Assembly: GCA_013112575.1 (NCBI GenBank)
Contig: JABFGG010000017.1
Location: 1 to 64,000 of the forward strand
DNA length: 64,000 nucleotides
Origin: Chloroflexota bacterium
Lineage (GTDB): Bacteria > Chloroflexota > Anaerolineae > Anaerolineales > UBA11579
Reading direction: 5' to 3'
This document shows, piece after piece, positions 26,396-34,665 of the stretch (the stretch's first letter is position 1; every line of letters starts with the position of its first letter). A program made the position numbers and the translations under genes. The notes beneath the pieces were generated by a model. That model saw only the letters and a list, made by a program, of their open reading frames with translations. It was not told the origin of the DNA and made no database searches.

Positions 26396-27508
26396 ATGCA
26401 TGACCAGGACGTGATCATAGTAGGGGCAGGACCGGCGGGAATTGGAATGGGGTTGGTGCTGCAAAAGCTGGGCATTGAGCGCTTCACAATTCTGGAACGC
26501 GATGAAGTGGGATCCACTTTCAAACGCTGGCCAAAAGAGATGCGCTTCATCACTCCTTCTTTCACATCAAATGCTTTTGGCCTCCCTGATTTGAATGCGG
26601 TTGACCCAAGCACATCGCCTGGTTTTACCTTGCGGATCGAACATCCCTCAGGCGAAGAGTATGCAGAGTATTTGCAGCGCGTGGTCAAACATTTTGATGC
26701 TTCTGTGGAGGAGAGAGTGGAGGTTGAAGCTGTGCAGGTGGAACAGGATGGCTTTTTGTTGGAAACCTCTGACGGACAGATGCGAAGTCAGTTTTTAATC
26801 TGGGCGACGGGAGAGTTCCAGTATCCTTACACGACTCCATTTGCAGGGGCTGAACTCTGCCGTCACAGCAGCACGATCAGTTCCTGGACTGAGATCGAGG
26901 AAGATGACACTTTGATCATTGGGGGTTATGAGTCGGGTATTGATGGGGCGGTTAATCTGGCCCAGGATGGGAGGAATGTCCGCGTTATCGATATCGCCAA
27001 CCGCTGGCAGATGAGCCACCCCGACCCCAGTATCGGCATCTCTCCGTATACGTTGCGGCGCTTGGAAGCAGTTTTCCATGAGGAGCGCATCGAGTTGATC
27101 CAGGCACGCGTGACGGAAGTTAAGGCCAATGGCGAAGGATATGAGGTGCTCGGGTCAGAGGGCGAAAGCTGGCATTCGGAAGCAGCGCCGATCCTGGCGA
27201 CGGGTTTCGGTGGGGGTGTGAACCAGATCCGCGAGCTTTTCGAATGGCATGAAGGTGGTTATCCCATCGTGTCTGAGGAAGCCGATGAATCGACCGATAC
27301 CCCGGGGCTGTTCCTGGTTGGGCCGCAGGTGCGGCATGGCAATGCTATACTGTGTTTTATCTACAAGTTCCGGCAGCGCTTTGCAGTAGTAGGGCGGGAG
27401 ATTGGGCAGAGGATGGGATTAGATACAGAAGTATTGGAAGAATATCGCTTGAAACAGATGTATTTGGATGATCTGACGTGTTGTGAAGATAATTGTACGG
27501 TGTGTTAG
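26396..27508 (+). CDS. FAD-dependent NAD(P)-binding oxidoreductase with Cys-rich tail
   Basis: A 370-residue flavoprotein. The FAD Rossmann motif VIIVGAGPAGIGMG is at residues 6-19 with ERD at the second strand. A second nucleotide-binding motif TLIIGGYESGIDGAVNLA lies near residue 175, and the flavin-closing region GLFLVGPQVRHGNA near 310. The fold matches the flavin monooxygenase/thioredoxin reductase-like group. No CxxC lies beside the flavin. The C-terminus ends DDLTCCEDNCTVC, four cysteines in nine residues, which suggests metal binding or a thiol relay. GGAGATC precedes the ATG. Its substrate is unknown; it is a lone gene. Confidence 0.7.
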   Translation: MHDQDVIIVGAGPAGIGMGLVLQKLGIERFTILERDEVGSTFKRWPKEMRFITPSFTSNAFGLPDLNAVDPSTSPGFTLRIEHPSGEEYAEYLQRVVKHFDASVEERVEVEAVQVEQDGFLLETSDGQMRSQFLIWATGEFQYPYTTPFAGAELCRHSSTISSWTEIEEDDTLIIGGYESGIDGAVNLAQDGRNVRVIDIANRWQMSHPDPSIGISPYTLRRLEAVFHEERIELIQARVTEVKANGEGYEVLGSEGESWHSEAAPILATGFGGGVNQIRELFEWHEGGYPIVSEEADESTDTPGLFLVGPQVRHGNAILCFIYKFRQRFAVVGREIGQRMGLDTEVLEEYRLKQMYLDDLTCCEDNCTVC

Positions 27509-27514
27509 CAGTTA

Positions 27515-28525
27515 TCACTCATTAGCTAATTGTTGCAGGCCATATTGAGCTGCGCCAAGCAGATTAGCCTTGGGGTTGAGGATTACTTTAACGGGCATTT
27601 GTGCGACCAGTTCTTTGTGAGGGTCTTTGTCTTGTAATGCTTTGATGAAGCTGCCACGTTTGAGCCAATCGATGATGCGGGGAGGGATACCGCCACCCAG
27701 ATAGATGCCGCCTGTGGACATAACCTTAAGGGCCAGGTTGCCTGCCTCAGCTCCGATAATCTCGATAAACACTTCTAATGTCATGGTGCAGAGGGGCACG
27801 TCTTTGCTTTCATTCAGGGCGGTGTTGATGATGATGGGTACCGGGTCGTCGGCTTCCTTGACTGCTTTGGCGAGCCAATCCGGTTCTTCGGCTTTGCCTG
27901 TGTCTCGAAGAAAGCAATAAACGTTGGGCAGGCCCACGCCTGCAGCCACCTGTTCATAGCCCACGCGAGGTATGCGAGTTAATAAATGGACAAGCATTTC
28001 AATTTGAAGGGGTGTGCGGGGTGCAAAATCGGTGTGGCCGCCTTCAGAGGGATGGGCCTGGTAAAAGTTGCTGTCTTCGTCCCAGGTCAGGAAAGCCTCA
28101 CCCAGGCCTGTGCCGGGAGCTACCACGGCGATAGCGCCTTGCTCAACAACTTTGCCAGCATGCAGCGCCTCCAGATCGGAATCCTGCAAAATGGGTACGG
28201 CGTAGGCTAGAGCTTCCAGGTCATTGAGCAGAGACACTTTGCAGGAGAAAGTCTCTTCCAGTTGGCTTGCATCAATGATCCAGGGTAGGTTAGTGACTTC
28301 TACACGCTTGTCGCGCACGGGGCCGGCAATGCCCAGGCTAATGGCTTGGATGGGAAAATTTATGTCTCGGAGGTAATCCGAGACGATCTCTTCAAAATTG
28401 TGGAATCTGTCGTTTTCTAGGCGAGTTTCGTGGAGTGGAGTATAGACACCTTTTTGGGTGGAGTAGATGGCTAAGTTGGTTTTTGTGCCGCCAATATCGC
28501 CTGCCAGTAAATATCGTTCTTGCAT
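27515..28525 (-). CDS. glk: Glucokinase
   Basis: A 336-residue protein of the bacterial glucokinase (Glk/COG0837) family rather than ROK. It has the N-terminal phosphate loop LLAGDIGGTKTNLAIY, LPWIIDASQLEE, LLNDLEALAYAV with the catalytic Asp, and APGTGLGEAFL. Glucose-binding SEGGHTDFAPR is also present. It phosphorylates glucose with ATP at the entry to glycolysis and, with zwf and eno in this window, covers early sugar use. It converges on the flavoprotein gene with a six-base gap. Confidence 0.9.
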   Translation of the reverse strand: MQERYLLAGDIGGTKTNLAIYSTQKGVYTPLHETRLENDRFHNFEEIVSDYLRDINFPIQAISLGIAGPVRDKRVEVTNLPWIIDASQLEETFSCKVSLLNDLEALAYAVPILQDSDLEALHAGKVVEQGAIAVVAPGTGLGEAFLTWDEDSNFYQAHPSEGGHTDFAPRTPLQIEMLVHLLTRIPRVGYEQVAAGVGLPNVYCFLRDTGKAEEPDWLAKAVKEADDPVPIIINTALNESKDVPLCTMTLEVFIEIIGAEAGNLALKVMSTGGIYLGGGIPPRIIDWLKRGSFIKALQDKDPHKELVAQMPVKVILNPKANLLGAAQYGLQQLANE

Positions 28526-28623
28526 GTAAATCCCTATGAGATATATAAGATGATTGTATCAAATTGACGGCTTACCTTATAATTTGAACAGTAATCATTT
28601 GCTTTCTCTGGAGGAGGTACATT

Positions 28624-29490
28624 TTGTTTAATCGAATTTCTAATAGTTGGGAATTGGTCAAGGCCAGTGCCCGCGTATTGCAGGCCGATAAAGAATTATT
28701 GATCTTCCCGATCATCTCTTCAGCAGCCTTGATCCTCGTGTCGATCACTTTCTTTGTACCCAGTTTGATCTCAGGTTTCTTCGATAGTATTTTCCTTGCT
28801 GGCAACCAGGTGTTAGGTGCGTTAGTTGCCTTTGCTTTCTACGTTTCGCAATATCTGGTGATCACTTATTTTAATACGGCGCTCGTGGGCGCAGCTTTGA
28901 TCCGCTTGCGTGGTGGTGATCCCACAGTGAGCGATGGCTTTGAAATTGCCAATCGCAACCTCTTCAACATCATTGGATATGCCCTGATCGCAGCGACCGT
29001 CGGTATGATTCTGCGCTGGTTGTCCGAGCGCAGCAATGCCCTTGGACGTCTCGTGATCGGGCTGGTGGGATTGGCCTGGAACCTGGCCACCTTCCTGGCT
29101 GTACCTGTTTTGGCCGCTGAGGGTGTTGGGCCAATTGATGCTGTTAAGCGCAGCGCCCAGATGCTGAAAAAGACCTGGGGTGAACAGATCGTCGGCAACT
29201 TTGGATTAGGAGCTATCTTCGGGTTTGCTTACTTCTTACTGATCATCCTGGGATTTGGCAGCCTGGGATTGATGCTTGCTGCAGGCCTCCCCATTGCCTT
29301 GATCATCATACTAGCAGTCGTGGTGGTAATTGCTTTAGTGCTGTTGGGGCTGGTCAATTCCACCTTGCAAGGTATTTACACGGCCGCACTTTACCAGTAC
29401 GCCTCCGGCGAAGCTGCAGACACATTCTTTGACAGCAACATTATTGAGCATGCTTTCCGTGAAAAGGGCACAAAAAGAATTAGCCTGTAA
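28624..29490 (+). CDS. Multi-pass membrane protein, DUF6159-like
   Basis: A 288-residue protein with about six membrane segments grouped as pairs (residues 30-55, 62-85, 115-135, 145-170, 195-220, 225-250). The N-terminus MFNRISNSWELVKASARVLQ and the phrase LLIFPIISS resemble DUF6159 proteins, which have no known function. The start is TTG at 28624: GGAGGAGG lies directly upstream at optimal spacing and no ATG is nearby. The gene is followed by a strong bidirectional terminator shared with the next, convergent gene. Confidence 0.7.
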   Translation: MFNRISNSWELVKASARVLQADKELLIFPIISSAALILVSITFFVPSLISGFFDSIFLAGNQVLGALVAFAFYVSQYLVITYFNTALVGAALIRLRGGDPTVSDGFEIANRNLFNIIGYALIAATVGMILRWLSERSNALGRLVIGLVGLAWNLATFLAVPVLAAEGVGPIDAVKRSAQMLKKTWGEQIVGNFGLGAIFGFAYFLLIILGFGSLGLMLAAGLPIALIIILAVVVVIALVLLGLVNSTLQGIYTAALYQYASGEAADTFFDSNIIEHAFREKGTKRISL

Positions 29491-29504
29491 GTAGAAACTT
29501 GTAA

Positions 29505-29535
29505 CAAAAAAGGCATCCCAACGGGATGCCTTTTT
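29505..29535. terminator. Bidirectional terminator between convergent genes
   Basis: AGGCATCCC (29511-29519), loop AAC, GGGATGCCT (29523-29531), with an A-run on the left and a T-run on the right. It serves the plus-strand membrane protein gene and the minus-strand SH3b lipoprotein gene. Confidence 0.9.
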
Positions 29536-29552
29536 GATTCCATAAGAATACA

Positions 29553-30548
29553 TTATGGGGCAACAATGATTACCGGCTCTGGGGCCTGGGCCCCGCTGAT
29601 GATCACGTTGACCAATTCGCTATCGCGTCCGGTGGCGAAGTCGCGCGCCAGTACATCCCAATCCCCTTCCGAAGCAGCCAGGGAGAACTCGCCGAGTTCG
29701 TTGGTCTCCCCGAAGGTAAAGGCGAGGTCCTCACGAACAGCTATGACGCGTATGCCGTCAACGGGCTCGCCTGCTAGATTGACCACAGTACCCGTAATTT
29801 TGACGGTGGCGGCTGAGTAGAGGAAAACCAATTCATCCGGTGGTGGGAGGGTGATGAGTTCGGTGTTATTAACCGAGAAGTAATCGACCATCTGGCAGTC
29901 GGCATTCATGATGCGGCTATCGCAGCCAGCACCCACGATTTGCACGGCCCAATTACCGAAACTTTCGGGAGGCAGGTACGCGAAGAATGAGCCGTCCTCT
30001 CCACTGGTTGTATCGGTGCGCAAGGGGCCGTCGGCGCCGTCCTGGATGAGGGCGATGCTGATGTTATCTACCGGCGCACCACTGTTATCTACCACGACAC
30101 CCTGCACGACAAAACTTTCACTGATATCTAAGAGGGCCAGGTCTTCCAATTCGCCATTCAGCGTGATGAAATCGAGCGATAGCCAACCAATCTGGTCTTC
30201 GCTGGTGCGGACTTTGACCCATTCATTACCAGGGGCACGCCCCTCGGCAGTTACAGTATCATCCTCCACAAGAGCCCCTACAATGGCGTGCACGGTACCG
30301 GGACCTGAGCGCAGGTTGAGCGCTACTGCATCAATAACTGCCTCAATGCTCTGAGCAGGTTGGGGCGTGTTGGTGGGGCCGGGCGTATTGGTTTCCGCGA
30401 GGGTAGCGGTAATGACAATGGGTGTAAAGGTCGCGGGTAAGGTGCGAGTGGGTTCGTTCGTGGCGGTCGCTTCAGGCGCGCTGGCTCCACAAGCAACAAG
30501 GATGAAGCTCAATATACATAGGTAAGTAGCAGGCATGCTTTTTGGCAT
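29553..30548 (-). CDS. Lipoprotein with SH3b domain and carboxypeptidase-regulatory-like repeats
   Basis: A 331-residue protein. Signal peptide and lipobox end ILSFILVAC near residue 20, then a Thr/Pro linker. A bacterial SH3 domain spans about residues 70-130 (VALNLRSGPGTVHAIVGAL, WVKVRTSEDQIGWLSLDFI). Two beta-sandwich modules of the carboxypeptidase-regulatory kind follow (VVDNSGAPVDNISIALI, VVNLAGEPVDGIRVIAV). The start is the ATG at 30548, preceded by AAGGAG; the frame remains open upstream but without a signal. The likely role is cell-surface binding or structure. Confidence 0.75.
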   Translation of the reverse strand: MPKSMPATYLCILSFILVACGASAPEATATNEPTRTLPATFTPIVITATLAETNTPGPTNTPQPAQSIEAVIDAVALNLRSGPGTVHAIVGALVEDDTVTAEGRAPGNEWVKVRTSEDQIGWLSLDFITLNGELEDLALLDISESFVVQGVVVDNSGAPVDNISIALIQDGADGPLRTDTTSGEDGSFFAYLPPESFGNWAVQIVGAGCDSRIMNADCQMVDYFSVNNTELITLPPPDELVFLYSAATVKITGTVVNLAGEPVDGIRVIAVREDLAFTFGETNELGEFSLAASEGDWDVLARDFATGRDSELVNVIISGAQAPEPVIIVAP

Positions 30549-30717
30549 AATAGCTCCTTTTCGAAACACGGTACTATACCTTATGCCTAGTGCAGTCGAC
30601 AATAGGGAAGAGTTCACCAGGAAATATTCAGTAGTATTACCCGATATGAGATTTGCACGATGTGACTGTAATTCTCAAGATATAATCAGGTGTTCACTGT
30701 TGGCTGATGTGTGAGCG

Positions 30718-33700
30718 ATGAGTATCCTTCTTACTAAAGTCCGTGTGCCACAACGCCGAAGGGATGTCTTGCGGCGCGTCCGTTTGATAGACTCACTACA
30801 CCAAAATCTACATCGTAAATTAACCTTCGTGTCTGCCCCCGCTGGGTTTGGGAAAACTACTCTGTTAAGTGACTTTGCCAGTGATATTGTGTCGAAAGTT
30901 TGTTGGTACCAGATTAGCCCGGAAGACAGCGACCTAATCCCTTTTCTTAATCATGTGATCGCCGCGTTCCGGGAGCACTTTCCCGCCTTCGGGCAAGAGC
31001 TTACCGAAACCCTTGGGGTAGGTGGAACGCCTGATCCGAACAGCATGGCCACCGAGATTATCAACCAAATTGAAATTCATGTAGACGATTTTACAGTTTT
31101 CGTGTTAGATGATTATCACCTGGTAGGTGAAAGCGATTCCATTGTCTCATTCATCGAATCTTTGCTTGAATTTCTTCCGGAACAGGTGCGTCTCGTGATG
31201 GGGTCACGCAGCGTGTATGGTATTCCAACAGCGAACTTGTATGTTCGTGAAGAACTGGGTACGCTCAGTGCTGACGATCTGCGCTTTCGAGCGGATGAAT
31301 TGCAAACCTTAGTGCATCAAAACTATCATGTAAAGCTGTCGGACGAGCAAGCCAGTGAGCTTGCCAAGCGCTCCGATGGTTGGATTCTGGCGATCCTTTT
31401 GGCAATTCGCACAATGGAACATGGAGCCTTGCCTAAATTTGAGGGGGCGCTGGATCAAATCTATGAGTTTTTAGCTAAAGATGTGATCAATCGCCTACCT
31501 CAAGATCTGCGCGAGTTTATGATGGCGGTCTCTGTAGTGGATGAATTCGATCTGTCATTGTGTGAATATTTGTTGGAGTCGAAGGACGCAAAGCGGCTAT
31601 TGGGTGAGTTAGAAGATCGCAATCTATTTGTAGCTAAGGTGCAAACTGAAGATGGGCTAACTTATAGATATCACCAACTTTTTGCTGAGTTCCTACGCTT
31701 ACAACTAGATAGAGAAGAGCCCCAGAGAGTGAACTATTTGCATCAAAGGGCGGCACTGTGGTACCAACAACGAGAAGCCTGGGAACTAGCCGTGCGCCAT
31801 ATGTTAGAGGCGGGCGATCGCGAAAAAGCGGCCGTTTGGATGGATGGGGTCACCGAGCAATTTTTTGTTTCAGGGCGGTATAACCTATTGTCCGACTGGT
31901 ATGAAAGTCTTATCAAACCTGTTGACATACGGAAGATGGCCCCACGGCTGTTGTTGACCCGTGCCAAATCACTGATAAATCTAACTGAGTATGAATCTGC
32001 AGAACAACTGTTGGATATAGCAGAAGAGGCTTCAGTTGAAGAATCGGGTGTTGAGCAAATAGCAAATATAAAAATTGAACGCAGCATGTCTCGCCGGGAA
32101 CAAGGACTCTACGACCAGGCAATTCAACTAGCTGATTCTACCCAAAAGTATTTGGAAGAGCATCAAATTGATATTGAGAAGAGTACCTCTTGGCATGTAG
32201 CCGAACGCATAATAGGTGTCTCGCTTCACTTCTCGGGCAAAGGTGAAGGTGCGCTTGAGCATTTGTCTAGGGCCATTAGATATTTTGAATCTGAGCCTAA
32301 ACGGCTGGGAGGAAATGGCGTAAATGCTGCAAAATATGTATTTGCTGAAACTCTTAATGATTTGGGGTTTGTTTATTATAGTCAGGGTAACTTGCATGAA
32401 GCTCAGAATTGTTTTTCGAGGGCTTTAGAGATACAGCAAAAATTAAGAAGCAATCGAGGGGTGATAGCTCTGGCATTAAATAATGTGGGTTACCTTTATT
32501 ATGAAGCTGGCCATTATCATGAGGCCTGGAATTATTTTGAAGAGGCGTGGGAATATGTAGAAAAAACCAAACTGTGGCGCTTCCTGATGCTAATCCTGAA
32601 CTCCAGAGGAGATTTATTGTGTGATCTGGGCGAGTATGATGATGCTGAAAAAGCATATCGAAATGCCATCGCGATTGGGGAGAGAGAGAACCTCACTCGA
32701 TACCTTTATGATACTTATCGTGGTTTGGGACTGATTGAGCGCAAGCGAGGGAATTATAGTGAGGTAAGTTATTGGATCCGTGAAATGGCCCGTGTGCAAG
32801 GTGATTCTTTAGACCTTCCGATTTATCAACTCTATCAAGGTTGGCTTTACCTTGATATGGGCCAACTCGAATTGGCCTGTAAAAGCTTGAAGGCAGCCTC
32901 TAATATTCAAAAGAAGCCACAAAAAGAGCATGCTTTGGCTGCATTTCTTTTAGCCAGGACACTTATTGAATTAGGCAAAATTTCTGAAGCATTTGCTTCT
33001 TTAAGTAATGCTTTATTGTGGACTGCCCAGCTTGGCTACAATCAATTCCTGGTTGTGGCAGCAAAAGAAGATATTGATTTTTTGCGATTTGCTTTAAGAG
33101 AATCCCCTAGTTCTCAATTAGAGTCCTTTGTAAAGCAGGTGGAAGGTCTCCAATTAGGTTTTTCTGCCATACGCAATAAGGCACGACCGGTAGAATCGCT
33201 TGATATTCATTTGGATGTACAAGCTTTTGGTTTTGGTCATGTCCGAAAAAATGGCGAGCTAATAGCCAATTCAGAGTGGCGTTCGAATGGGGCCCGTGCA
33301 TTGTTCTATTATATTGTTGATCAAAAAGGCATTCGCAAGGAAGATGTCGCGCTCGAATTCTGGCCTGAGTTTTCACCAGCAAAAGTGAGCAGCAATTTTC
33401 ATGCGACCTTGTGGCGGGTGCGGCGTGCTCTGGGGCATAAAGATGTGATTTTGTACCAAGATGGATTGTATAAATTAAATCCCGAGATCACTGTTTGGTA
33501 TGATGTGGAAGAGTTTGAGAACAGGGTGGAACAGGCGCGCGATACGAGTTTGCAGATGAGCGAACGAGTATCATTATGGCGCAGTGCTATCGATCTTGTT
33601 GCCGATGACTTCCTCAATGATATTTTTATGGACTGGTCTGATGAGCGGAGGTCCCAACTCCAGGAACATTACACACTTGTTGTGAGAGAACTGGCGCAGT

Positions 33701-33930
33701 GGAATTTTGCCCAAAGGCGTTTTGATGATGCGAGAAATCTGTACGAAAAAATCTTATCTCTTGATCCTTATCAGGACCAAATTCATCTTGATTTAATGAA
33801 ATGCCTGGTAGCAGAAGGCTCTGCATCAGCTGCAAAAGCACACTTTAAATCCTACGAAGAACTATTGATCGATGAATTACAAGCAGAACCTCAAGATGAA
33901 TTGCGCAAATACTATGAAAAAATAGGCTAA
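30718..33930 (+). CDS. Large MalT-like STAND transcription regulator with TPRs and C-terminal winged-helix/BTAD
   Basis: A 1070-residue protein. The N-terminal MalT-like NTPase has Walker A APAGFGKTT near residue 40 and Walker B VFVLDDYHLV near 127; a winged-helix and sensor region runs to about 370. TPR-like helical repeats fill about 380-800 (e.g. LNDLGFVYYSQGNLHEAQNCF). Near 835-910 is an OmpR-type winged helix (SNGARALFYYIVDQKG, LWRVRRALG), followed by a bacterial transcriptional activation (BTAD) domain to the end. MalT normally carries a LuxR helix-turn-helix; here that is replaced by the SARP/AfsR-type output. Such proteins bind a ligand, oligomerise with ATP and activate nearby promoters. 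The next genes encode two small peptides, which makes a peptide-linked role plausible but unproven. Confidence 0.85.
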   Translation: MSILLTKVRVPQRRRDVLRRVRLIDSLHQNLHRKLTFVSAPAGFGKTTLLSDFASDIVSKVCWYQISPEDSDLIPFLNHVIAAFREHFPAFGQELTETLGVGGTPDPNSMATEIINQIEIHVDDFTVFVLDDYHLVGESDSIVSFIESLLEFLPEQVRLVMGSRSVYGIPTANLYVREELGTLSADDLRFRADELQTLVHQNYHVKLSDEQASELAKRSDGWILAILLAIRTMEHGALPKFEGALDQIYEFLAKDVINRLPQDLREFMMAVSVVDEFDLSLCEYLLESKDAKRLLGELEDRNLFVAKVQTEDGLTYRYHQLFAEFLRLQLDREEPQRVNYLHQRAALWYQQREAWELAVRHMLEAGDREKAAVWMDGVTEQFFVSGRYNLLSDWYESLIKPVDIRKMAPRLLLTRAKSLINLTEYESAEQLLDIAEEASVEESGVEQIANIKIERSMSRREQGLYDQAIQLADSTQKYLEEHQIDIEKSTSWHVAERIIGVSLHFSGKGEGALEHLSRAIRYFESEPKRLGGNGVNAAKYVFAETLNDLGFVYYSQGNLHEAQNCFSRALEIQQKLRSNRGVIALALNNVGYLYYEAGHYHEAWNYFEEAWEYVEKTKLWRFLMLILNSRGDLLCDLGEYDDAEKAYRNAIAIGERENLTRYLYDTYRGLGLIERKRGNYSEVSYWIREMARVQGDSLDLPIYQLYQGWLYLDMGQLELACKSLKAASNIQKKPQKEHALAAFLLARTLIELGKISEAFASLSNALLWTAQLGYNQFLVVAAKEDIDFLRFALRESPSSQLESFVKQVEGLQLGFSAIRNKARPVESLDIHLDVQAFGFGHVRKNGELIANSEWRSNGARALFYYIVDQKGIRKEDVALEFWPEFSPAKVSSNFHATLWRVRRALGHKDVILYQDGLYKLNPEITVWYDVEEFENRVEQARDTSLQMSERVSLWRSAIDLVADDFLNDIFMDWSDERRSQLQEHYTLVVRELAQWNFAQRRFDDARNLYEKILSLDPYQDQIHLDLMKCLVAEGSASAAKAHFKSYEELLIDELQAEPQDELRKYYEKIG

Positions 33931-33975
33931 GAAAAATAGGCTAAGTACGTAACATTTTATTCTTTAGTTAGTAAG

Positions 33976-34003
33976 AAAGCCGCTGAAATCCAGCGGTTTT
34001 TGT
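33976..34003 (+). terminator. Terminator after the MalT/BTAD regulator gene
   Basis: CCGCTG (33980-33985) pairs with CAGCGG (33991-33996) and TTTTT follows. It separates the regulator transcript from the peptide genes, which must therefore have their own promoter. Confidence 0.8.
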
Positions 34004-34046
34004 TGTTTTAAGGTTGCCATCGGGTACGAACCTTACAAATTTGTTA

Positions 34047-34061
34047 GGATATGGAATATCC
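34047..34061. promoter_or_regulatory. Palindrome upstream of the micropeptide gene, possible operator
   Basis: GGATAT-GGA-ATATCC is a perfect 6-base inverted repeat. It lies between the regulator's terminator and the micropeptide ATG, about 72 bases before that ATG. A TATAAC (34093-34098) about 30 bases downstream of it could be a weak -10 box. It is a candidate binding site for the adjacent regulator; this is an inference from position. Confidence 0.4.
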
Positions 34062-34132
34062 ATGCTCATAGGTTTGTTCATAGCTCATTTTGTATAACTG
34101 CCCTATAGCAAAAATCGATGGAGGAAGCACAC

Positions 34133-34282
34133 ATGTTGAACAAAGTAGCACTCACGTTGGGCCAGGTTACATCACAGAAGAATTTGACAATAATTCGGAT
34201 TGCCTTCTTATTGGCAGCTTTGTTGGCTGCACTGCTTATGCCTGAATTAGCTGCTGCTGGCCCTGGCACAGGTGCAACCTAG
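34133..34282 (+). CDS. 49-residue exported micropeptide precursor
   Basis: A short frame with an excellent ribosome site (GGAGG at 34120-34124, eight bases before ATG). Residues 1-19 are polar and basic, 20-37 form a strong hydrophobic core (LTIIRIAFLLAALLAALLM), and ELAAA is a good signal-peptidase site. Cleavage would leave only about seven residues, GPGTGAT. Nothing folded would remain, so the product is either a secreted small peptide or a membrane-held one. The released sequence resembles the mature start (GPATGD) of the secreted protein at 3712. It is followed after 36 bases by another small gene with its own ribosome site. I know of no named family; a secreted signal is one possibility. 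Confidence 0.65.
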   Translation: MLNKVALTLGQVTSQKNLTIIRIAFLLAALLAALLMPELAAAGPGTGAT

Positions 34283-34318
34283 GCTAAATCTGCAATCCAA
34301 TCATTTGGAGAGAACCAT

Positions 34319-34534
34319 ATGTCAAGTTTACAACTCAATGCCATAGCTACTCGAGCGCTTCTGGATAATCAATTTCAGGCAGCCATTTTGAATGGTCCGC
34401 GCCGAGAGCGCTTGAATGATTTTGATCTGTCGGAAGAAGAAATCGAGGCTGTGATGTCGATTGAGGCACCCAATGTAGATCTCTTTATCCGCCGTCTGGG
34501 CCACCTAATGACAACACCACATCTGGCGGCGTAA
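34319..34534 (+). CDS. Putative RiPP-type precursor, Os1348/NHLP-leader-like
   Basis: A 71-residue acidic protein with GGAGAG just before its ATG. The first part (LNAIATRALLDNQFQAAIL) and the phrase LNDFDLSEEEIEAVMSI match the pattern of nitrile-hydratase-like leader peptides of the Os1348/Franean1_4349 kind: ALxDxxFxxxLL, then a D/N-rich turn, then DLSxEE. Those are annotated as putative ribosomal natural-product precursors in Chloroflexota and Actinomycetota. The C-terminal tail (RRLGHLMTTPHLAA) would be the core, but it has no Cys and few obvious modification targets apart from Thr. No maturase, peptidase or transporter lies within several genes. It could instead be a small regulatory protein using the same fold. 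Confidence 0.55.
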   Translation: MSSLQLNAIATRALLDNQFQAAILNGPRRERLNDFDLSEEEIEAVMSIEAPNVDLFIRRLGHLMTTPHLAA

Positions 34535-34665
34535 TATTGGCGATTGAGTTTCGCTCTAGACAATTCAGGCTGTCGACACAAGGATGAATGTGGCTTTTAT
34601 ATAGGGGCTACCATTCACCTTTGCGTCGCGCCTGTATTATTTAATTGAGGCAAATGTGACTGTAT

